Assembly (NCBI RefSeq): GCF_001886195.1
Contig: NZ_JXLB01000011.1
Location: 1-64,000 of the forward strand
Direction of reading: 5' to 3'
Length of the DNA stretch: 64,000 nucleotides
Origin: Enterococcus ratti
GTDB lineage: Bacteria; Bacillota; Bacilli; Lactobacillales; Enterococcaceae
Part shown: piece after piece, positions 25,501 through 35,473 of the stretch
Numbering within the stretch: position 1 is the stretch's first letter
Layout of the letters: each line of letters begins with the position of its first letter
Program-made: the position numbers and the translations under genes
Notes under the pieces: generated by a model
Told to the model about the DNA's origin: nothing
Database searches by the model: none
What the model saw: the letters and a program-made list of their open reading frames with translations, nothing else

Positions 25501-26877
25501 TTATTTTTTAGTCAGTTTTGCGACAACTTCGCAGCGTGCAGTTTGTGGAAACATATCGATAGACTGCAAATAATCAACCTTGAATTTCTTGCTTAATTGA
25601 ACAAGATCACGAGCCAATGTTGAAACGTTACAAGAAATATACACCAATTTGGTTGGTGGGTTGTTGAGAAGAGTTTGAATTAATTGTGAATCAAGTCCAG
25701 TTCTGGGTGGATCGACAATGATTCCATCTGGCTTGAATCCTTTCCTTAACCATCTTGGTAATAATTCTTCGGCTGTCCCTACTTCATAATGGCTGTTAGT
25801 ATAACCTAAGCGACGAGCATTTTTTTTTGCATCTTCTATGGCTTGCGGGATAATATCCATTCCGCGGATTTCTTTTGCTTGTTTTGCAACACTTAATCCG
25901 ATGGTTCCTACACCGCAATAAGCATCTACGATTGTTTCATTTGGCTGCACAGCTAAAGCTTTGATTCCTTCGTTGTAAAGAATTGCCGTTTGCCGTGGGT
26001 TCAACTGGAAAAATGCTCGAGGTGAAAGATCAAAAGTGACTTCATTAAGTCGTTCCTCAATAGCTTCTTTCCCCAAAAGATGAAAGGTTTCATCTCCCAT
26101 TACTAAAGGCGTTTTATTTGGTTGAACATTTTGCATAATTGAAACAACTTCTGGTAATTTTTGGTTAATTTCACGTATAATCGCATTTTTTTGTGGAAAT
26201 TTTTGGCTTCGAGTAATAAAGACGACTTGTAATTCCCCTGTTTTTATTCCCACTCTAACCATAATTGTACGAAAAATCCCACTGTTTTTTTGTTCATCGT
26301 AAATAGGTAAATCGTATGTGTTTAAAAGTTTTACTACAGTATTCATCACTTTTTGTGTTTGTGGCTCTTGCACGAGACAATCAGTTAAAGGAACCAATTG
26401 ATGTGAATTTGCTTGGTAAAGTCCAGCTTCAATTTTTTGTTTTTGTCTGTTTTTTCTCAATTGAAATTGGGCTTTATTTCGATAATGCCAAGGATTAGCC
26501 ATACCAATTGTAGGACGTAGCTGGTAAGAACGAAACCCCATGGGCTTAAACTTTTCAAGAGCTTGCATAAGCAAATCTTTTTTAAAATCTAATTGTGCTT
26601 GATAAGCAAGATGTTGAAGTTGACAACCACCACATTCATAATAAACAGGACACGGTGCCACTACGCGATTGTTGCTTGTTTTTTTGATTTTAATTAACTG
26701 GCCTTGTGCATAACGAGAAGTAGTTTTAGTAATTTTAACGAGGACTTCTTCTTTTGGAAGTGCATAAGGAACAAAAATGGTCAAGCGTTTAAAATACCCA
26801 ATGCCTTCGCCGTTAATACCGAGTCGCTTGATTTTTAAAGAGATCGTTTGTCCATTTTTGACAATCGTTTCAGTCAT
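25501..26877 (-). CDS. rlmD: 23S rRNA (uracil-5-)-methyltransferase, RlmD/RumA type
   Basis: A 458-aa class I methyltransferase. An N-terminal TRAM RNA-binding domain (about 5-65) is followed by iron-sulfur cysteines (CPVYYECGGCQLQHL). The Rossmann core has VDAYCGVGTIGLSVAKQ for SAM binding, IIVDPPRTGLD (DPPR motif), and SCNVSTLARDL with the catalytic Cys. Related enzymes methylate U747 and/or U1939 of 23S rRNA; Gram-positive bacteria often use one enzyme (RlmCD) for both. Enterococci usually have more than one paralog, so site specificity is not certain. The opposite-strand recX gene starts 107 bp upstream. Confidence 0.85.
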   Translation of the reverse strand: MTETIVKNGQTISLKIKRLGINGEGIGYFKRLTIFVPYALPKEEVLVKITKTTSRYAQGQLIKIKKTSNNRVVAPCPVYYECGGCQLQHLAYQAQLDFKKDLLMQALEKFKPMGFRSYQLRPTIGMANPWHYRNKAQFQLRKNRQKQKIEAGLYQANSHQLVPLTDCLVQEPQTQKVMNTVVKLLNTYDLPIYDEQKNSGIFRTIMVRVGIKTGELQVVFITRSQKFPQKNAIIREINQKLPEVVSIMQNVQPNKTPLVMGDETFHLLGKEAIEERLNEVTFDLSPRAFFQLNPRQTAILYNEGIKALAVQPNETIVDAYCGVGTIGLSVAKQAKEIRGMDIIPQAIEDAKKNARRLGYTNSHYEVGTAEELLPRWLRKGFKPDGIIVDPPRTGLDSQLIQTLLNNPPTKLVYISCNVSTLARDLVQLSKKFKVDYLQSIDMFPQTARCEVVAKLTKK

Positions 26878-26984
26878 AGATACCTTCCTTTTTTCTAATA
26901 GTGTGGTTTTATTCTATCATATAATTGCTAACGGGAGGAATTTTCTGTGGTATGATAGGAATATACGTTCGAGGAGGGAACTTA

Positions 26985-27785
26985 ATGGTAACAGTTACTA
27001 GGATCAGTAAAGATAAAGGCACTTTTTATAAAGTTGACTTATCAGAAGGAACATCTTTGAAAGTTTCAGAAGACATATTAGTTCGTTATCGTTTATTAAA
27101 AGACCAAGAATTAACAAACGAGACGATTGAAGAAATAAAAAGAAACAGCGGTTTTGATTTTGGGTTTCAACAAGCCCTTAACTATCTAAGTTATCAATTG
27201 CGTTCTGAAAAAGAAATTAGAACCTACCTAAAGGAAAAAGAAGTTCTTCTTGAAGACCGTAATAAAGTGATTGCTCGGCTTAAAGAATTAAATTTAGTGA
27301 ATGACGTAGTTTACGGTAAAAGTTTTGTTCGGACTAATGTACGTTTAAATAACAAGGGACCAAAAAAATTAGCTCAGCAATTGCAGCAAAAAGGATTAAA
27401 GTCAGAAATCATTCAACAGGCTTTATTGCAATATTCAAAAGAGGATCAAGTAGACACTGCCTGCCAAGTAGCAGAAAAATTGTTTGATAAAAATCACGGC
27501 AAAAGTCGTAAAGAACTTTTAAAAAAAATTCAACAAAATCTGATGAATAAAGGATTCACACAAGAAACGATCCAACAAGCCTTAGCAAGTTTACCACAAG
27601 AAGTAGATCAAGAATTAGAATATCAATCTTTAGTCGTTCAAGGCGAAAAATTATGGCATAAAAACTCTCGCTTTGAACCTAAAAAAAGAAATTTAAAAAT
27701 TCAACAGCATTTATATCAAAAGGGATTTGATTTAGAGATGATTCGACGATTTATCACAGAAAAGGAAGAAGAATTAAGTGAATAA
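26985..27785 (+). CDS. recX: Regulatory protein RecX
   Basis: A 266-aa protein, the long form usual in bacilli and enterococci. Three-helix repeats include ALNYLSYQLRSEKEIRTYLK, KELNLVNDVVYGKSFVR and KLFDKNHGKSRKELLKKIQ. RecX binds RecA filaments and limits their activity. Start 26985 is chosen because GAGGAGGGAA lies just upstream and earlier in-frame ATGs have no ribosome site. The end overlaps mutY by 8 bp, so the two repair genes are probably co-translated. Confidence 0.88.
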   Translation: MVTVTRISKDKGTFYKVDLSEGTSLKVSEDILVRYRLLKDQELTNETIEEIKRNSGFDFGFQQALNYLSYQLRSEKEIRTYLKEKEVLLEDRNKVIARLKELNLVNDVVYGKSFVRTNVRLNNKGPKKLAQQLQQKGLKSEIIQQALLQYSKEDQVDTACQVAEKLFDKNHGKSRKELLKKIQQNLMNKGFTQETIQQALASLPQEVDQELEYQSLVVQGEKLWHKNSRFEPKKRNLKIQQHLYQKGFDLEMIRRFITEKEEELSE

Positions 27786-28959
27786 AGAATGGGAAAATTG
27801 GAACAAAAACGAATTAATAATGTTTCAAAAACGATTTATTGAATGGTATGAAAAAGAAAAAAGAAATTTGCCTTGGCGATATGATCACAATCCTTATCGC
27901 ATCTGGATTTCGGAAATCATGCTTCAACAAACACGTGTTGATACAGTCATTGCTTATTTTTATCGTTTTATGGAATGGTTTCCTACGATTGAAGATTTAG
28001 CCAACGCGCCTGAAGAGAAACTATTAAAAGCTTGGGAAGGATTAGGATACTATTCGAGAGTACGCAACATACAAGCAGCAGCAAAACAGATCGTGACAGA
28101 TTTTGACGGTAAATTTCCGCAAACACCAAAGGAAATTTGTTCTTTAAAGGGAATCGGTCCGTATACAACTGGTGCAATTTCAAGTATTGCGTTTGGATTA
28201 CCTGAACCTGCAATTGATGGTAATGTGATGCGTGTCGTTAGTCGTTTGTTTTGTATTGAAGCAGACATTGCTAAAGCATCTAGCAGAAAAATTTTTGATG
28301 AGGCAATGCGCAAAATTATTGATGAAAAATATCCAGGGGAATTTAATCAGGCTTTAATGGATTTAGGTTCAGCCATTTGTACGCCGACTTCCCCTTCTTG
28401 TGAGCAATGTCCTATTCAGTCATTTTGTTTAGCATATAAAAAGGAAAAACAAGCGTGTTATCCCGTAAAAACTAAAAAAGCAAAACCTAAAGACTGTTAT
28501 TATGTTTGTGCAGCAATTCAAAATCAGGAAGGCGCTTATTATTTTGAAGAACGGCATCATCAAAAACTATTAGCAAATATGTGGATGTTTCCTATGATTG
28601 AAGTGACAAAGGAAAAATATGAGCGATTGAAATTGGAATGGGCACAGGCCTATGAACCAAGTTTATTTGCTCAAACCAAAGTTGCAGAAGAAGAAATAAT
28701 GTTACCTTTTGAATTTAAAGAGCAATTGATTTGGCAAAAGCGTCATTTAGGAGAAGTCACACATATTTTTAGCCACTTAAAATGGCACGTTTTGCTTTTT
28801 TATGGACGTATGCCTTCTCTAGTAAGCGAAAGCTTCCAAGAGACAATAACAAAGCGGTGGCTCTCACCGGACGCTTTTAACAACGTGGTATTTCCCAAAG
28901 TGCAAGTGAAATTAATTGAACAGTTAGAGAAAAATCGAAACAATAGTAATCCTTTCTAG
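27778..28959 (+). CDS. mutY: Adenine DNA glycosylase MutY
   Basis: A 393-aa base-excision enzyme that removes adenine paired with 8-oxoguanine. The HhH-GPD domain has ISEIMLQQTRVDTVIAY (with the catalytic Glu), LKGIGPYTTGAISSIAF (helix-hairpin-helix) and AIDGNVMRVVSRL (catalytic Asp). The iron-sulfur cluster loop is C-x6-C-x2-C-x5-C in CTPTSPSCEQCPIQSFC. A C-terminal NUDIX-like domain (about 235-385) reads the oxidised base. The start is GTG, overlapping the recX end by 8 bp. Confidence 0.93.
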   Translation: MNKEWENWNKNELIMFQKRFIEWYEKEKRNLPWRYDHNPYRIWISEIMLQQTRVDTVIAYFYRFMEWFPTIEDLANAPEEKLLKAWEGLGYYSRVRNIQAAAKQIVTDFDGKFPQTPKEICSLKGIGPYTTGAISSIAFGLPEPAIDGNVMRVVSRLFCIEADIAKASSRKIFDEAMRKIIDEKYPGEFNQALMDLGSAICTPTSPSCEQCPIQSFCLAYKKEKQACYPVKTKKAKPKDCYYVCAAIQNQEGAYYFEERHHQKLLANMWMFPMIEVTKEKYERLKLEWAQAYEPSLFAQTKVAEEEIMLPFEFKEQLIWQKRHLGEVTHIFSHLKWHVLLFYGRMPSLVSESFQETITKRWLSPDAFNNVVFPKVQVKLIEQLEKNRNNSNPF

Positions 28960-29052
28960 GCAAAGCTCTTTTTTATTGATATAATAAAAATGATATTGGT
29001 GTGATGAACACCTAAACACAAAGCATGAGATGCTGCGTAAGGAAGGATCGCT

Positions 29053-29586
29053 ATGGGAGTTCCAAAAGAAGGTGAGTTTGTAACGATTCAAAGTTACAAG
29101 CATGACGGCAAGTTGCATCGAACGTGGCGTGATACCATGGTATTAAAGACAAGTGAGCATTCAATGATTGGTGTAAATGATCATACGCTGGTCACAGAGT
29201 CTGATGGGCGTCGTTGGGTGACTCGAGAACCAGCAATTGTGTATTTTCATAAAAAATACTGGTTCAATGTAATAGCAATGATTAGAGAAAAGGGGGTTTC
29301 CTATTATTGTAATCTAGCTTCACCTTTTTTGCTAGACGATGAGGCATTGAAGTATATTGATTATGATTTAGATATCAAAGTGTTTCCTGATGGTGAGAAA
29401 CGATTACTAGACGTTGATGAGTATGAGATGCATAGCCAAATGATGAACTATCCAAATGATATCGACTTCATTTTAAAAGAAAACGTGAAGATTTTGGTTG
29501 ACTGGATCAATAATGGTGAAGGCCCTTTTTCCGAAGGCTATATTGATATTTGGTATAACCGTTACAAGCAATTGTCGCGCAAATAA
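29053..29586 (+). CDS. ntdP: Nucleoside tri-/diphosphate phosphatase, DUF402 family
   Basis: A 177-aa DUF402 protein. [20 protein letters not shown] at the start and the middle block [30 protein letters not shown] (residues about 91-120) with its acidic residues match the Staphylococcus aureus Sa1684 / YgaC group, which hydrolyses nucleoside tri- and diphosphates with divalent metal. It is cytoplasmic and its physiological role is not clear. The gene has its own short leader and a terminator downstream. Confidence 0.82.
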   Translation: MGVPKEGEFVTIQSYKHDGKLHRTWRDTMVLKTSEHSMIGVNDHTLVTESDGRRWVTREPAIVYFHKKYWFNVIAMIREKGVSYYCNLASPFLLDDEALKYIDYDLDIKVFPDGEKRLLDVDEYEMHSQMMNYPNDIDFILKENVKILVDWINNGEGPFSEGYIDIWYNRYKQLSRK

Positions 29587-29630
29587 AAAAGTAGTAAGCC
29601 AAAATTATTTTTTGCGCTTACTGCTTTTTT
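29586..29630 (+). terminator. Terminator after ntdP
   Basis: AAAGTAGTAAGC (to 29599) pairs with GCTTACTGCTTTTTT (from 29616). The stem starts at the stop codon. Confidence 0.75.
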
Positions 29631-29658
29631 ATGAGTCTAAATGATAGCGATCTAAGGA

Positions 29659-30093
29659 TTAAAACTCTTTTTTCATAGAAATATGAGGTAGTCCAGCTTC
29701 TTCAAAAATATCCCCGCAAACGCCAAACCCTAATTTTTCATAGAAAGTTTTTGCTGTAGTTTGAGCTCCTAGTAATACAGTATTATAGCCTTGCTGTTTA
29801 GCGAAAACTTCAGCTTCAGCTACTAAGATTTTACCCAATCCTTGATGACGATATTTTGGTAATATTGCCATGCGTTGGAGCTTTATTTTTCCATTTTCTA
29901 ATGGAAGAAGTCGAACCGTTCCGCACGGTTGTTTTTTCTCTGAATAAAGAACAAAATGGATGCATTGTGCTTCATCTCGATCAATTTCTCTTGTTCGTGA
30001 AACTCCTTGTTCAACCACAAAAACCTGATTTCTAATTCGAACAGCGTCAAGGTAGATGTCACTTAACGTATCTTTTGTGTGTACAATTTTCAC
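29659..30093 (-). CDS. GNAT family N-acetyltransferase
   Basis: A 144-aa single-domain GNAT protein. IRNQVFVVEQGVSRTREIDRDEAQCIH at the N-terminal part (residues about 21-47) is typical of the ElaA/YjcF-like group, and MAILPKYRHQGLGKILVAEAE is the acetyl-CoA-binding R/QxxGxG/A loop. TFYEKLGFGVCGDIF is motif B. The substrate is unknown. The gene stands alone on the minus strand between ntdP and the AI-2E-type transporter. Confidence 0.82.
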   Translation of the reverse strand: MKIVHTKDTLSDIYLDAVRIRNQVFVVEQGVSRTREIDRDEAQCIHFVLYSEKKQPCGTVRLLPLENGKIKLQRMAILPKYRHQGLGKILVAEAEVFAKQQGYNTVLLGAQTTAKTFYEKLGFGVCGDIFEEAGLPHISMKKEF

Positions 30094-30234
30094 CCTAAGA
30101 CCACCTTTCTCTTGTTCTAGTATACTGTAAAGAAAAATTTATGAAAACAAATATAAAATAAATAAGTGCAAGAATAAAAGCATTTTTTGTTTAAATAATA
30201 TATACTAGTAAAAAAGACGAAAGGAGGAAAATCA

Positions 30235-31353
30235 TTGTTTGAAAAGTTAAAACAATCAAAATTGATGTTTTGGTCTTGCGAATTACTTATTTTGGCAACT
30301 TTAGTTTTTGTTTCTTCAAAGATTAATTTTATTTTTCAGCCAATAGGAACATTTTTTTCCACATTGTTTGCACCAGTTTTGATTGCTGGATTTTTATATT
30401 ATTTGTTAAATCCTTTAGTGAAACTATTAATGAAAATCAAAATTAAGCGTATCTGGGCAGTTGCGATTGTCCTGCTTTTACTTGTTGCAGCAATTATATG
30501 GATTTTGCTTAGCGTTATTCCAAGTTTGATTCAGCAAATTTCTTCATTAGCTTCTAGCATGCCTGATTTTATCAAGCAAGTGGAAAGCTGGTTAAAAGAA
30601 ATGGCTACGTTACCGATTTTTAAAGAAGTGAATATCACTAAATATTTTGAACAATTAGATATTTCCTATGGAGCAATCATCCAGCAATTTTTAAGTGGAA
30701 TATCAAATAGTTTAGGTTCAATCGTAGGAACAATCGCTTCAGCTACGATCGTTCTTTTAACAGCACCGTTTATTTTGTTTTATATGTTAAAAGACGGGGA
30801 AAAAATGGTTCCTGCGATCAAAAAATTCTTTCCTGAAAAAAGAAGAGAACAAATCGTTGAATTGCTCGGACAATTGAATAAGACGTTAGCAAACTATATT
30901 AGCGGTCAAGCGATTGAATGTCTTTTTGTTGGAACATTTACCTTTTTAGGCTATTTGATTTTAGGTGTGGATTATGCATTTTTATTTGGTGTTATCGCTG
31001 GATTAACCAATTTGATACCTTATTTAGGACCGTATCTAGGTTTAGCACCTGCATTTTTTGTCACAATTTTTAACGATCCTTTCAAAGCCTTGCTTTGTTG
31101 TGTCGTAGTATTAGTAGTGCAGCAGCTAGACGGAAATATTATTTATCCAAATGTAATTGGAAAAACACTGAAAATCCATCCATTAACGATTATTATTGTT
31201 TTATTAGTAGCAGGAAATATTGCTGGGTTGATAGGAATCTTCTTAGGAGTGCCATTTTATGCTATTTGCAAAACGATTGTTTCTTACATCATCAAAATCG
31301 TTAAAGAAGATCAACAAAATGAAAATAAGAAAAAAATTGCAACTCCTTTGTAA
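30235..31353 (+). CDS. AI-2E family transporter (PerM-like membrane protein)
   Basis: A 372-aa membrane protein with seven or eight helices and the family blocks ILFYMLKDGEKMVPAIKKFFP and LIPYLGPYLGLAPAF plus GNIIYPNVIGKTLKIHPL. The family includes the disputed AI-2 exporter TqsA and Na+/H+ antiporter-like members, so the substrate is open. The start is TTG at 30235 with an excellent AAAGGAGG; the first Met is internal. A terminator follows, then the CNNM-type gene. Confidence 0.82.
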   Translation: MFEKLKQSKLMFWSCELLILATLVFVSSKINFIFQPIGTFFSTLFAPVLIAGFLYYLLNPLVKLLMKIKIKRIWAVAIVLLLLVAAIIWILLSVIPSLIQQISSLASSMPDFIKQVESWLKEMATLPIFKEVNITKYFEQLDISYGAIIQQFLSGISNSLGSIVGTIASATIVLLTAPFILFYMLKDGEKMVPAIKKFFPEKRREQIVELLGQLNKTLANYISGQAIECLFVGTFTFLGYLILGVDYAFLFGVIAGLTNLIPYLGPYLGLAPAFFVTIFNDPFKALLCCVVVLVVQQLDGNIIYPNVIGKTLKIHPLTIIIVLLVAGNIAGLIGIFLGVPFYAICKTIVSYIIKIVKEDQQNENKKKIATPL

Positions 31354-31412
31354 GAAAATATACCAAACAGTTGTTTCTATTGCAAAGAAAAATTCTTTGT
31401 GATAACATTTTG

Positions 31413-31443
31413 GCGTGGCTATCTTTATAGTCACGCTTTTTTT
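31413..31443 (+). terminator. Terminator after the AI-2E family gene
   Basis: GCGTGGCTAT, loop CTTT, ATAGTCACGC and a run of seven Ts; one G-T pair in the stem. Confidence 0.8.
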
Positions 31444-31489
31444 CTATCGTAAACTAAAAAATTAAAAAATATAAGGAGAGAATGCGATT

Positions 31490-32866
31490 ATGAATGCTGA
31501 CCCTGAGAGTCAGTCGCTGTTAGCGCAAGTTTTATTATTGATCATTTTAACTTTGATCAATGCTTTTTTAGCTGCTTCTGAGATTGCTGTAGTTTCGATC
31601 AACAAAAATCGAATCGAGCAAAAAGCAGAAGAAGGAGATGTAAAGTCTCAAAAGCTGTTAAAAATATTGCAGAACCCAAACAACTTTCTGTCTACGATCC
31701 AAGTAGGAATTACGTTAGTTAATATCTTATCCGGTGCTTCGTTAGCCAATACACTATCAGAAAAATTAGCTCCATTATTAGGCGGTGGTGCGGCAGCAAA
31801 AAATATCGCTAATGTTATTGTTTTAGCTATTCTGACGTACGTATCGATTGTTTTTGGTGAGTTATATCCTAAACGAATCGCTTTGAATAAATCAGAAGAA
31901 GTAGCAAACTTTACTTCTGGGCTCATCCGTTTGATTGGCGTGGTGGCGAAACCTTTTGTCTGGTTGTTGTCTGCTTCAACTAGTTTATTGGCGCGAATTA
32001 CGCCAATGACCTTTGATGATGAAGATTCAAAGATGACAAGAGATGAAATGCGATATATGTTAGAAACTGAAGGTGTACTTGATAATGAAGAGTTGGAAAT
32101 GTTGCAAGGCGTTTTTTCTTTAGATACTAAGGTCGCACGGGAGGTCATGGTTCCTCGAACAGATGCTTTTATGATCGATATCAATGACTCCGTTGAAGAA
32201 AATGTCAATGAAGTATTATCAGAAAGCTATTCAAGAATCCCTGTATATAATGAAGAAAAAGATAAAGTAATCGGAATTCTTCATACTAAAAATCTATTAA
32301 AAGCCGCTCATAAATTTGGCTTTGAACATTTAGATATTCAAAAAATTATGCAAGAACCTTTGTTTGTTCCAGAAACAATTTTTATTGATGACTTATTATA
32401 TGAAATGAAGAAAACGCAAAATCAAATGGCTATTTTACTTGATGAATACGGTGGAGTAGTTGGTTTAGTCACGTTGGAAGATTTACTTGAAGAAATTGTT
32501 GGTGAAATTGATGATGAATCAGATGAAGTTGAAAAATTATATGAAAAAGTAGCGGAACATGAATATATTATTCAAGGACGCATGCTGATTGATGAATTTA
32601 ATGAAGCGTTTGATAGTAGCCTGCATATGAGTGATGTGGATACAATGGCAGGTTATCTAATTACAGCTTTAGGGATGATTCCTGATGAAGGTGAAAAATT
32701 ATCTTTTGATGTGGATAATGTTACGCTGATTTCTGAAGAAATGGAAGGGTCAAGAATTTTAAAAATCCGAGTGATTTTCCATGATCCAGAAGAAATTGAA
32801 GCTGAACCTGACGAAGATAGACGTTATTTTAAAAAAGAATTTGAAGCTGACGAACCAAGAAGATAA
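31490..32866 (+). CDS. CNNM/HlyC-CorC family membrane protein
   Basis: A 458-aa protein with an N-terminal DUF21 membrane domain (about 10-205, four helices), a CBS pair (about 220-345, including VMVPRTDAFMID and DEYGGVVGLVTLEDLLEEIVGEI) and a C-terminal CorC_HlyC domain (about 360-440). Relatives export Mg2+ or are linked to cation homeostasis and are often misnamed hemolysins. The tail is acidic. GGAG precedes the ATG and a terminator follows the stop. Confidence 0.87.
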   Translation: MNADPESQSLLAQVLLLIILTLINAFLAASEIAVVSINKNRIEQKAEEGDVKSQKLLKILQNPNNFLSTIQVGITLVNILSGASLANTLSEKLAPLLGGGAAAKNIANVIVLAILTYVSIVFGELYPKRIALNKSEEVANFTSGLIRLIGVVAKPFVWLLSASTSLLARITPMTFDDEDSKMTRDEMRYMLETEGVLDNEELEMLQGVFSLDTKVAREVMVPRTDAFMIDINDSVEENVNEVLSESYSRIPVYNEEKDKVIGILHTKNLLKAAHKFGFEHLDIQKIMQEPLFVPETIFIDDLLYEMKKTQNQMAILLDEYGGVVGLVTLEDLLEEIVGEIDDESDEVEKLYEKVAEHEYIIQGRMLIDEFNEAFDSSLHMSDVDTMAGYLITALGMIPDEGEKLSFDVDNVTLISEEMEGSRILKIRVIFHDPEEIEAEPDEDRRYFKKEFEADEPRR

Positions 32867-32867
32867 T

Positions 32868-32915
32868 AAAAAAGAGGTGTGTTGTTTGTAATCTAAGCAG
32901 CACCTCTCTTTTTTT
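32868..32915 (+). terminator. Terminator after the CNNM-type gene
   Basis: AAAGAGGTG (about 32871-32879) pairs with CACCTCTCTTT (from 32901) and ends in a long T-run. Confidence 0.75.
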
Positions 32916-33089
32916 GAAAATATAAGATTGAAATCGAAGAGAAATCTTGTTTAGGTGGCTTTTTTGATTGGTTAATCCGTGCTATACTGATTTAGTTGTG
33001 GTAAAGATAGAAGTATAAACAAATATTTAAGTATTGTTTTCTCATAATAGATATGTAAGAACAAAACAAGTAAAGAATGGAGTTAATTT

Positions 33090-34670
33090 ATGAGTAACCC
33101 AGATTTAAAACAACAAGTAGATAATCGACGGACGTTTGCTATTATTTCTCATCCGGATGCTGGTAAAACAACAATAACAGAGCAATTGCTTTTATTTGGT
33201 GGTGCTATTCGTCAAGCTGGAACTGTCAAAGGAAAAAAAACTGGTAATTTTGCAAAATCAGATTGGATGGAAATTGAGAAGCAGCGCGGAATTTCTGTTA
33301 CAAGTTCCGTTATGCAGTTTGACTATCATGGAAAACGTGTTAATATTTTAGATACACCCGGACATGAAGACTTCTCAGAAGATACGTATCGTACGTTGAT
33401 GGCTGTAGATAGTGCCGTCATGGTGATTGATAGTGCAAAAGGAATTGAAGCTCAGACAAAGAAACTATTTAAAGTAGTTAAAAAAAGAGGCATCCCAATT
33501 TTTACTTTTATCAATAAATTAGATCGCGATGGGCGAGAACCGTTAGAGCTTTTAGAAGAGCTTGAAGAATTGCTAGAGATTGAATCTTACCCGATGAATT
33601 GGCCGATTGGTATGGGCAAAGGTTTAGAAGGGCTATATGATATCTATCACAATCGAATTGAGTTTTATCGTCCAGAAAATTATAATGCGAAACGTTTAAT
33701 CACATTAGATGAGGACGGACTGCTTCCAAATGGACATCTGTTGACGAAAAACTCATTGTATGAACAGGTGCTTGAAGAAGTTGAATTAATTAAGGAAGCA
33801 GGAGATTCGTTTAATAAAGAAAAAATTACTCGTGGTGATCAAACACCAGTTTTCTTTGGTTCGGCGTTAACGAATTTTGGAGTCCAAACTTTCTTAGAAA
33901 CTTTTGTTGAATTAGCTCCATCGCCTTATGGACATCAAACGCAAGAAAAACAAATTGTCAGTCCTTATGAAGAGGAGTTTTCAGGATTTGTTTTTAAGAT
34001 ACAAGCCAATATGAATCCGGCTCATCGTGATCGAATTGCATTTGTGCGTATTTGTTCTGGTACATTTGAGCGCGGAATGGATGTTTTTCTTGAAAGAGCA
34101 GGGAAAAAAATGAAGCTAAGCAATGTTACCCAATTTATGGCTGATTCAAGAGAAAATGTGGAAAAAGCTGTAGCGGGTGACATCATTGGTGTTTATGACA
34201 CTGGAAACTATCAAATTGGCGACACCTTATATGAAGGAAAACTAAAAGTGGCTTACGAAGAACTTCCATCATTTACCCCTGAGTTATTTATGAAAGTGAC
34301 GGCTAAAAATGTGATGAAGCAAAAATCTTTTCATAAAGGAATCTACCAGCTTGTACAAGAAGGTGCGATTCAATTATATAAAACGTATTTGACAGATGAA
34401 TATATTATTGGAGCAGTCGGCCAACTGCAATTTGAAGTGTTTCAATATCGAATGATGAATGAATACAATGCAGAAGTAATCATGTCTCCAATGGGGCATA
34501 AAATTGCTCGTTGGATCGACCCTAAAGATTTAGATGAAAAGATGAGCTCAAGTCGTAACATTTTAGCAAAAGATCGTTTCGACCAACCACTGTTTTTATT
34601 TGAAAACCAATTTGCGATGCGTTGGTTTGCGGATAAATACCCTGACGTTAAGTTAAAGAGTTTGCTGTAA
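33090..34670 (+). CDS. prfC: Peptide chain release factor 3
   Basis: A 526-aa translational GTPase, the normal RF3 length. The G domain has [16 protein letters not shown] (P loop), [12 protein letters not shown] (switch I), [12 protein letters not shown] (switch II) and [10 protein letters not shown] (NKLD). Domains II and III follow, ending [12 protein letters not shown] and [14 protein letters not shown]3 recycles RF1/RF2 from the ribosome after peptide release. The gene is monocistronic, with GGAG just upstream of the ATG. Confidence 0.95.
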   Translation: MSNPDLKQQVDNRRTFAIISHPDAGKTTITEQLLLFGGAIRQAGTVKGKKTGNFAKSDWMEIEKQRGISVTSSVMQFDYHGKRVNILDTPGHEDFSEDTYRTLMAVDSAVMVIDSAKGIEAQTKKLFKVVKKRGIPIFTFINKLDRDGREPLELLEELEELLEIESYPMNWPIGMGKGLEGLYDIYHNRIEFYRPENYNAKRLITLDEDGLLPNGHLLTKNSLYEQVLEEVELIKEAGDSFNKEKITRGDQTPVFFGSALTNFGVQTFLETFVELAPSPYGHQTQEKQIVSPYEEEFSGFVFKIQANMNPAHRDRIAFVRICSGTFERGMDVFLERAGKKMKLSNVTQFMADSRENVEKAVAGDIIGVYDTGNYQIGDTLYEGKLKVAYEELPSFTPELFMKVTAKNVMKQKSFHKGIYQLVQEGAIQLYKTYLTDEYIIGAVGQLQFEVFQYRMMNEYNAEVIMSPMGHKIARWIDPKDLDEKMSSSRNILAKDRFDQPLFLFENQFAMRWFADKYPDVKLKSLL

Positions 34671-35238
34671 AAATTATGAAAGTCTTTTAAAAATGATTTT
34701 CTAAAGTGCGTCGGTTTTTATTTTGAAAGAGACATTTGACTGATCGGAAGGAATTGAAAATTGAAATTTTAAAGCCTGTTGGAGTGAATGAAGAAATAGT
34801 ATACAACAACGAGACAAAAAATATTAACAGCTATCGTCTTATGAGCAGATGACACAAGCGACGATCTATGTGGAGATGCAAGCACAACTTATTTCCAATA
34901 GATTCGAGTATAAATTAGTAAGAAAACCAAATGTATCTTAAAAATTAAGTCGTCAATTACAAAGATTATTGTGATTGACGGCTATTTTTGTAAAATTACT
35001 TTTTGATAAAATGCTTATCAAATCCATAAAAAAAAAGATATCTGCAATGAGTAATCACAAGAACTGTAAGAAGAAAATCTTTTATTCTGTCAAATGGTGA
35101 TGATGTAAAAATAGAAAGAGTTGTTGTTGGTTCAACCAATTTTTTATTTTAAAGAAAAAAGAGATAAAATAATTTTAATGAAGTAAATTAAAATTATTTT
35201 GCATACATATATATAAAAGAAGAAAGAGAGGTTTTTGT
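34671..35238 (+). other. Gap after prfC
   Basis: About 570 bp with no convincing gene. A frame from a TTG at about 34754 reads KIEILKPVGVNEEIVYNNE before a stop after 32 codons; it may be a gene remnant but I could not place it. The second half holds a terminator (34948-34990) and the leader of the small gene at 35239. Confidence 0.45.
34950..34991 (+). terminator. Terminator in the gap after prfC
   Basis: GTCGTCAATTACAA and TTGTGATTGACGGC form a stem with one or two G-U pairs, followed by TATTTTT. Confidence 0.6.
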
Positions 35239-35406
35239 ATGGAAACAGAAGAACAAAGAAAAATGAGAAAAGAACGAAAAAAACATGAAATGCAACGATT
35301 ATGTCGAATGTTGGATATTGAAGGATGGGATAAAAATGAAGCCATTGTGAAAGAGGTAAAAGCCATCGTACATGTAGGAAATACGCAAAAAAAAGAAACC
35401 AAATAA
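35239..35406 (+). CDS. Small hypothetical protein, 55 aa
   Basis: A 55-aa open frame starting METEEQRKMRKERKKHEMQR, highly charged and probably helical, followed by a more mixed half with MLDIEGWDKNEAIVKEVK. AGAGAGG lies 6 bp before the ATG, which gives it a good ribosome site, and codon use looks like that of its neighbours. I do not recognise the family. It lies opposite to and 67 bp from the end of the DUF1827 gene. Its small size leaves room for doubt. Confidence 0.55.
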   Translation: METEEQRKMRKERKKHEMQRLCRMLDIEGWDKNEAIVKEVKAIVHVGNTQKKETK

Positions 35407-35473
35407 TTATAACAGAATTCAAGTCTTTAATATTGAATTCTTATAAAATGGTCTCTTTTTCGGGTTTAATATA

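Noticed and set aside
31648-32208. A 186-codon minus-strand frame within the CNNM-type gene
   Set aside because: Shadow of a well-supported gene; no start signals and no recognisable domain.
35144-35422. A hydrophobic 92-codon minus-strand frame opposite the 55-aa gene
   Set aside because: It is the complement of a Lys/Glu-rich coding stretch, which always reads as Phe/Leu-rich; no ribosome site.
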